Below, piece after piece: positions 59,416-64,000 of a stretch of 64,000 nucleotides of DNA. The notes below the pieces were generated by a model. The model searched no databases. It was not told the origin of the DNA and saw nothing but the letters and a program-made list of their open reading frames with translations. Each line of letters starts with the position of its first letter. Within the stretch, counting starts at the first letter, position 1. The DNA comes from DATBLE01 sp963791425 (GTDB taxonomy: Bacteria; Actinomycetota; Thermoleophilia; Gaiellales; Gaiellaceae): contig CAWBSE010000008.1 of the NCBI GenBank assembly GCA_963791425.1, positions 62,001-126,000 of the forward strand, written 5' to 3'. Position numbers and translations under genes: made by a program.

Positions 59416-60095
59416 GCGACGCCGTCCCCGCCGAGCCACGACTCGACCAGCGCGAGGTCGGCGCTGGTCGTCACCTTCAGCAGCCGCGGGTCGCCCTCGA
59501 CGACCTTGACCCGCCCGCCGCGCGCCTCGACCAGCGCCGAGCAGTCGGTCGCCTCCGCGCCTCCGGCGACGGCCTCGCGCAGCACCGCCGCGACGAACGC
59601 CTGCGGCGTCTGCACCGCGGCGAGCTCGCCCCGCACGAGCGTCTCCACGACCGCCCCGTCCTGCACCCGCTTGACCGTGTCGGCGACCGGGAGGCCGGGA
59701 ATCGCCCCGTCCCAGCCCTCGTTCAGGGCGCCCAGGAGGCGCTCGATCACCGCATCGGAGACGAGCGGCCGCGCCGCGTCGTGGACGAGGATCACGGCAG
59801 CTTCCTCGGCGACCTCCCCCACCCCGATACGCACCGAGTCGGCCCGGGACGCACCGCCGGCGATCGACGAGACGACCTTCCCCGCGCCGAGCTCCTCGGC
59901 GAGGAGGATGACCGGCTCCTCCCACTCCGGCGGCGCGACAACGACGATCGCCTCGACCCACGGAGAGGCCTCGAGCCGCTCGATGCTCTCGGCGAGCAAC
60001 GGCCGCCCGCAGAGCGGCGCGAAGGCCTTTGGGCGACCGTTTCCGCCGAGCCGCTCGCCGCGACCTGCTGCGGCGAGGACGGCCCAGACGGACAT
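59412..60095 (-). CDS. ispD: 2-C-methyl-D-erythritol 4-phosphate cytidylyltransferase
   Basis: The third MEP-pathway enzyme. The 227 residues have VLAAAGRGERLGGNGRPKAF for CTP, ASRADSVRIG, VHDAARPLVSDAVIE, DTVKRV and LAAVQTPQAFVAAVLREA, all landmarks of IspD. ATG at 60095, 15 bases after the carD stop, so the two are likely cotranscribed. Confidence 0.93.
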   Translation of the reverse strand: MSVWAVLAAAGRGERLGGNGRPKAFAPLCGRPLLAESIERLEASPWVEAIVVVAPPEWEEPVILLAEELGAGKVVSSIAGGASRADSVRIGVGEVAEEAAVILVHDAARPLVSDAVIERLLGALNEGWDGAIPGLPVADTVKRVQDGAVVETLVRGELAAVQTPQAFVAAVLREAVAGGAEATDCSALVEARGGRVKVVEGDPRLLKVTTSADLALVESWLGGDGVA

Positions 60096-60110
60096 GTTCG
60101 GGGACGCGCG

Positions 60111-60647
60111 CTAGGCGCTGGCGGCCGCAGCGGCGGCCTTGGTGGTCTTCTTCTTGCCGTTCCCCGCGACGGTCGAGAGCACCTCGTCGAGCCAGACCCC
60201 GGCCTCGTCCTCGTCCATCGCCTTGGCGTACATGAGCTCGCTGGCGAGAATCTTCTTCGCCTTCACGAACATCTGCTTCTCGCCCGTGGAGAGCCCCTTC
60301 TCGTGGTCGCGCAGCGACAGATTGCGAACGACTTCTGCGAGCTCGAAGATGTCGCCCGTCTTCATCTTGTCGCGGTTGTGCTTGAACCGGCGGTTCCAGT
60401 TCTTCGGCATGGTCGTGCCGGAGCCCTGGAGGGCCTTCAGCACCTTCTCGACCATCGGCTCGTCGATCACGCGGCGCAGGCCGACGGCCTCCGCGTTCTC
60501 GCACGGGACGTTGACGGTCATGTCGTTGTGAAGAATCTTGATCGTGAGGTATTCACGTTTCTGGCCGAGCACCTCGCGTTGTTCCTTCTTCACGACAGTG
60601 CCTGCCCCGTGGTGCGGATACACCACTTTGTCGCCGACCTTGAACAA
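60111..60647 (-). CDS. carD: CarD-family RNA polymerase-binding regulator
   Basis: A 178-residue protein: RNAP-interacting N domain (FKVGDKVVYPHHGAGTVVKKE, LTIKILHNDMTVNVPCENAE), and helical DNA-binding part (MPKNWNRRFKHNRDKMKTGD, RDHEKGLSTGEKQMFVKAKK). In mycobacteria CarD stabilises the open complex, mainly at rRNA promoters. TTG at 60647, after AAGGGGAG, gives the usual FKVGDKVVYP start; longer starts are not family-like. A Lys/Ala tail (GKKKTTKAAAAAASA) ends it. Confidence 0.92.
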   Translation of the reverse strand: MFKVGDKVVYPHHGAGTVVKKEQREVLGQKREYLTIKILHNDMTVNVPCENAEAVGLRRVIDEPMVEKVLKALQGSGTTMPKNWNRRFKHNRDKMKTGDIFELAEVVRNLSLRDHEKGLSTGEKQMFVKAKKILASELMYAKAMDEDEAGVWLDEVLSTVAGNGKKKTTKAAAAAASA

Positions 60648-60720
60648 GCTGACTCCCCTTTCGACGCTGCGTAGTCGCCAAGACGCCGGCGGGAGCAACA
60701 GCCGCCGGCGGACTCGCAGT

Positions 60721-60750
60721 AGTGTAGCGGAAATGGCTTGAAAACGCCAA
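60721..60750 (-). promoter_or_regulatory. Promoter of carD-ispD operon
   Basis: Minus-strand TTGGCG (60750-60745) and TACACT (60726-60721) with an 18-base spacer, about 75 bases upstream of the carD TTG. The surrounding 60 bases are AT-richer than average. Confidence 0.4.
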
Positions 60751-60866
60751 GTTTCCAGGGCTTTTAACCCCCTGCTTACACAAAATCCCTGCTCAGAGCG
60801 GTCTAGTCGGAGTCGGCCGGGCCCAGTCGGGGCCCCGAATTGACGAAACAGCGCCGCGGCTCGAAC

Positions 60867-61475
60867 ATGTCACTCGTGAGGGGCTTCACGATCGTCCTGG
60901 CCGCATCGTCCGCGGCGCTCGCATTCGCCGGCGGCACGGCCGCAGCGGGATCCTCCTACGTCGGCGGCGACCTCCCGGGAATCGTCGACCCGAAGCCGGC
61001 CGTGCCGAACTGGTCGTTCACCGAGGGCCATACCTACCTGCTCCCGACTCCCGTGCACGCCCCGGCGTTCACGCTGAGCGAGTTCATCGGGCAATCGCCG
61101 ACGAGCGGCGACAGGGTCTTCGCGGACAAGCTGGCGAGGGCCGGCTTCGTGATCGGGCGCCACCGCGTCTGGAACGGCCGGGGCCCACGACTGCCCGCAA
61201 AGGCCGTCGTGTTCGCCTTCCTCTTCCGCACTGCACCGGGAGCGGCGACCGGCATCCGGGTGATCAAGCCGCCGGGCGCAGGCACCAGGGTCGAGGGGCT
61301 CGGAGACGAGGCCTGGAAGCTCGACAGCCACAGGGGAGCCGTCTTCCTCTGGCGTCGCGGGAACCTGGTCGTGTACGCAGGGGCGGATTGCGGATTGGAC
61401 TGTGGCTTCCCGGCCGCGGTGCCCGCCCGCGCCTACGCCGCCGAGCTCGACGCGCGCGCCCGGCGCGTGGCCTAG
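60867..61475 (+). CDS. Secreted protein of unknown function
   Basis: A 202-residue exported protein: signal peptide (MSLVRGFTIVLAASSAALAF then AGGTAAAG), a mature part with PGIVDPKPAVPNWSFTEGHT, FADKLARAGFVIGRHRVWNG, VVFAFLFRTAPGAATG and DEAWKLDSHRGAVFLWRRGN, ending in a Cys pair (GADCGLDCGF). No family recognised. ATG 60867 is preferred to TTG 60840 because it begins the signal peptide. The stop shares CTAG with radA. Confidence 0.65.
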   Translation: MSLVRGFTIVLAASSAALAFAGGTAAAGSSYVGGDLPGIVDPKPAVPNWSFTEGHTYLLPTPVHAPAFTLSEFIGQSPTSGDRVFADKLARAGFVIGRHRVWNGRGPRLPAKAVVFAFLFRTAPGAATGIRVIKPPGAGTRVEGLGDEAWKLDSHRGAVFLWRRGNLVVYAGADCGLDCGFPAAVPARAYAAELDARARRVA

Positions 61476-62818
61476 GACTCCTGGCTCAGTCCGGCCTGCA
61501 ACGCCTCGGCCACGGTTCCGGCCTCGACGACGGCGAGCTTCGGCCGCGGTGGTGTGCCCTGCGGGGCGAGCACCGAGCTGAAACCGAGCTTCGCGCACTC
61601 CTCGAGCCTGCGCTCGGCCTGCGTCGCCGCGCGGAGCCTTCCGGTGAGTCCGAGCTCGCCGAACGCGGCGAGCCCTTCCTTCACCGCGACGCCCTTCGCC
61701 GCCGATGCGATCGCCAGTGCGATCGCCAGATCGGCGCCGGGCTCGTCGATTCGCATGCCGCCGGCAACGTTGACGAAGACGTCGGCGCTGCCGAGCGCGA
61801 GCCGGGCATGCCGCCCCAGCACCGCGACGATCATCGCCAACCGCTTCGGATCGACCCCGGTCGCCACGCGGCGCGGCATCGCCAGGTCGGTCGGCGAGAC
61901 CAGCGCCTGGATCTCGAGCAGGATCGGCCGCGTTCCCTCGAGCGCGCACGCAACCGCGGCGCCGATCTCGCCCGCCTCGCTGTGGCCGAACAGCTCCGAC
62001 GGGTCGGGGACGCCGACGAGCCCCGTGCCCGTCATCTCGAACACGCCGATCTCGTTCGTCGAGCCGAACCGGTTCTTGGCGGCGCGCAGGATGCGGTGCG
62101 CGCGGTAGCGGTCGCCCTCGAACTGCAGCACGCAGTCGACGAGGTGCTCGAGCACGCGCGGGCCGGCGACCGCGCCGTCCTTCGTCACGTGGCCGACGAG
62201 GAACACCGCGATCCCGCTCTCCTTCGCGACCCGCAGCAGCCGCGACGCCGCCTCGCGCACCTGGGCGACGGAGCCGGGCGCCGAGCCGAGCTCGGCCGCG
62301 TACAGCGTCTGGACGGAGTCGATCACGCACACCTCGGGCAACTCACGCTCGAGCGTCGCGCAGACCGTCTCGAGCTCGGTCTCGGCGAGAATCTCGATCG
62401 CGCCCGCGCCGCCGAGCCGGTCGGCGCGCAGCTTCACCTGGGCCTTCGACTCCTCGCCGGTGACGAGCAACACCCGCCGGCCGGTCTCCGAGATCGACCG
62501 CAGCGCCATCAGCAGCAGCGTCGACTTGCCGACCCCCGGTTCGCCGCCGACGAGCACCAGCGACGCCGGCACGAGCCCGCCGCCGAGCACCCGGTCGAGC
62601 TCGGCCACGCCCGTGCCGATGCGGTCGGCTTCCTCCGCCTCGACCTCGACGAGCCGCAGCAGCGGCCTGGCGGCCGACGGCGCAGCTCCGCGCGAGTCCA
62701 CCTTCGATTCCTCGACCAGCGTGCCGAACTCGCCGCAGCCCGGGCACTTGCCGAACCAGCGCCCGGACGAGTAGCCGCACTCGGGGCAGGAGAAGACGGA
62801 CGGCGCAGCCTTGGCCAT
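61472..62818 (-). CDS. radA: DNA repair protein RadA
   Basis: A 448-residue RecA-like branch-migration protein: N-terminal zinc finger (FSCPECGYSSGRWFGKCPGC), Walker A GGEPGVGKSTLLLMAL, the RadA-specific AAKNRFGSTNEIGVF, and a C-terminal Lon-protease-like domain (DPKRLAMIVAVLGRHARLAL). All RadA motifs are intact. It commonly neighbours carD/ispD in actinobacteria, as here. Confidence 0.94.
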   Translation of the reverse strand: MAKAAPSVFSCPECGYSSGRWFGKCPGCGEFGTLVEESKVDSRGAAPSAARPLLRLVEVEAEEADRIGTGVAELDRVLGGGLVPASLVLVGGEPGVGKSTLLLMALRSISETGRRVLLVTGEESKAQVKLRADRLGGAGAIEILAETELETVCATLERELPEVCVIDSVQTLYAAELGSAPGSVAQVREAASRLLRVAKESGIAVFLVGHVTKDGAVAGPRVLEHLVDCVLQFEGDRYRAHRILRAAKNRFGSTNEIGVFEMTGTGLVGVPDPSELFGHSEAGEIGAAVACALEGTRPILLEIQALVSPTDLAMPRRVATGVDPKRLAMIVAVLGRHARLALGSADVFVNVAGGMRIDEPGADLAIALAIASAAKGVAVKEGLAAFGELGLTGRLRAATQAERRLEECAKLGFSSVLAPQGTPPRPKLAVVEAGTVAEALQAGLSQES

Positions 62819-62886
62819 CGGGCCAGTCTACGGAGCGGTCCTGACACGACTCTGTGCCGGAACGGTGACAGTGGGGGAACGCGAAA

Positions 62887-62909
62887 GCGGCCGCCCACCG
62901 GACGGCCGC
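62887..62909 (-). terminator. Hairpin terminator after the cupredoxin-like gene
   Basis: On the minus strand GCGGCCGTCC and GGGCGGCCGC pair with one mismatch around GGT, followed by TTTCGCGTTCC. It lies 20 bases past the stop of the gene ending at 62929. Confidence 0.55.
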
Positions 62910-62928
62910 TCGCGGGACAGGTGTGGGA

Positions 62929-63390
62929 TCAGGAAACGGTGACGACGACGGTGAGGTTGTTGTCCTCGCCGACCGTCTCGCCCATCGGCATGTAGTCCTC
63001 GCCGAATTTCGTGGCGAGCCGGTAGACGCCCTTCGACGGGAACGTCACCTTCACGGCCGCGCCGGGGCGGCCCATCATGCCGGGAGCCCACGGCATCTTG
63101 ACCGTGCCCTTCATCGGCATACCGGTCTTGACGAGCTTGTACGAGACCGCCGGGCCGGAGGTCTTGACGAGCTTGTGGAACATCACGTCGTTGTTCGTGA
63201 CCAGGAGCGAGCCGCCCTTGGCCAGATGCACGGCCTGGGTCGCCTTCCAGGCGCCGCCGTTCACCGACCAGGAGTGGCAGCCACGGACCTGGTGGCGGAT
63301 CGTCAGCGTCCCGCTCCCCGGGGCGGCGGAGGCGGTGAGCGCGACGCTGAGTCCGGTCAGCACTGCTGTGAGAACGAGAAGACGCTTCAT
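62929..63390 (-). CDS. Secreted cupredoxin-like protein
   Basis: A 153-residue exported protein: signal peptide (RLLVLTAVLTGLSVALTASA), then a beta-sandwich-like body with GCHSW, LLVTNNDVMFHKLV and a Met/Tyr-rich end (GEDYMPMGETVGEDNN). The His of DVMFHKL, Cys/His of GCHSW and the late Met could be a type-I copper site, but the ligand order is not standard. ATG at 63390 after GAAGGGAAG. Function unproven. Confidence 0.5.
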   Translation of the reverse strand: MKRLLVLTAVLTGLSVALTASAAPGSGTLTIRHQVRGCHSWSVNGGAWKATQAVHLAKGGSLLVTNNDVMFHKLVKTSGPAVSYKLVKTGMPMKGTVKMPWAPGMMGRPGAAVKVTFPSKGVYRLATKFGEDYMPMGETVGEDNNLTVVVTVS

Positions 63391-63572
63391 CTGGAGCTTC
63401 CCTTCGGATCGTGGGTCCCTGCTCCGTCAGCTTGCGGGCGCCAGGCACGCCGCACCATCGGCCGCATCACCGATCTCGACTAGGGGCATCCGCTGCCGGC
63501 CGGTCGGGGTTTCCCCCTACGAACGGCTTGCGGATTCGGCCGGATCTGGCACAGTGAGTCCGGAAGGGGTCT

Positions 63573-64000
63573 GTGCCGGTCTTGCTCACACCACGGCGTT
63601 GGGTTGCACTCGCGGCGATCGTCGCGGCATGCGCCTGGACCGGGGTCGCGCACGCGTCGACCTTCACCGTCACGACCGATGCGGACGGAACGCACGGCGG
63701 CTGCACCACCCCCTGCACGATGCGCGACGCGATTCTCGCGGCGAACGCGAACCCCGGCAGCGACACGATCACCTTCACGGTCGGCAGCGTCTGGCCGCAG
63801 ACACCGTTTCCGGCGATCACCGGCCCAACCCTGGTCGACGGGACGACCGCGCCCGGCGGCACGCTGGGCATCAACAACTTCACGGTGCAGACGGGCGCGG
63901 GCCTCGTCCTTGCCGGGGCCGGGATCACCCTCGATCATGTTGCCGCGCTGTTCTTCGACATCGGCGTCCGCGTACTCGCGCCCGGCGGCGACACGATCAT
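63573..64000 (+). CDS. Secreted CSLREA-like beta-helix protein (3' truncated)
   Basis: The frame from GTG 63573, preceded by GGAAGGGG, runs off the window end. It begins with a signal peptide (RRWVALAAIVAACAWTGVAHA), then STFTVTTDADGTHGGCTTPC and TMRDAILAANANPGSDTITF, the CSLREA-type domain found at the start of right-handed beta-helix surface proteins. The rest, with LVDGTTAPGGTLGINNFTV, is consistent with a beta-helix. Surface or secreted; role unknown. The 180 bases before it hold no gene. Confidence 0.7.
   Translation, partial: MPVLLTPRRWVALAAIVAACAWTGVAHASTFTVTTDADGTHGGCTTPCTMRDAILAANANPGSDTITFTVGSVWPQTPFPAITGPTLVDGTTAPGGTLGINNFTVQTGAGLVLAGAGITLDHVAALFFDIGVRVLAPGGDTI

Overview
The window is a 64-kb stretch of chromosome from a high-GC, gene-dense bacterium. 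GTG and TTG starts are frequent, and many genes overlap by 1-8 bases. The content points to a deep-branching actinobacterium, most likely class Thermoleophilia (Gaiellales/Solirubrobacterales-like): CarD, a SigH-type sigma factor, actinobacterial-type biotin acyl-CoA carboxylase parts including an epsilon-like subunit, a YlbL-type PDZ-Lon protein and duplicated succinate dehydrogenase modules. That placement is inference from gene content. Nothing looks like a prophage, plasmid or CRISPR locus.

Layout. 1-5.4 kb: dnaX (5' cut), ybaB and recR, then lysC-asd and a cyclic-nucleotide-binding protein. 5.4-16.9 kb, minus strand: an ArpA-like oxygenase, then a long run read from DUF3237 and pckA through a conventional SDH module (membrane anchor, SdhA, SdhB) into a second SDH/fumarate-reductase module whose third subunit is HdrB-like, ending in small accessory genes. 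16.9-19.2 kb: a secreted nuclease, paired palindromic repeats and two tandem Xer-type recombinases. 19.2-30.2 kb: TCA genes (gltA, icd, mdh, sucC, sucD) with an SDR, a Lon-like protease, LapA and an aminotransferase. 30.2-33.3 kb: an ABC exporter, a tiny Asp/Gly/Thr repeat peptide and a JmjC oxygenase, which together look like a peptide-modification cassette. 33.3-40.7 kb: acyl-CoA carboxylase subunits scattered around pgsA, a possible riboswitch and an NlpC/P60 hydrolase. 40.8-44.9 kb: MFS pump, PLP enzyme, sugar dehydrogenase and tRNA-Thr. 45-48.4 kb: sigH, yacP-like, rlmB, cysS and a gltX tail. 48.4-58.1 kb: mixed accessory genes including a probable AhpD-like selenoprotein. 58.1-62.8 kb: ispF, PHP phosphatase, ispD, carD, radA. 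The end holds secreted proteins.

Together the genes cover most of the TCA cycle with PEP carboxykinase as the gluconeogenic exit, aspartate-family biosynthesis, acyl-CoA carboxylation and the MEP isoprenoid steps.

Two systems stand out: the exporter/repeat-peptide/JmjC cassette at 30186-33330, and an in-frame UGA in the CxxC motif of an AhpD-like protein at 55568-55570, followed at the right distance by a stem with a GGUC loop, as expected for selenocysteine insertion. A caution: six genes (sucD, the ABC permease, a sucrase/ferredoxin-like gene, cysS, a PilZ gene and a beta-propeller gene) carry about eleven apparent single-base indels. Several sit in G/C runs and two of the genes are normally essential, so sequence error is the simplest explanation for many of them.
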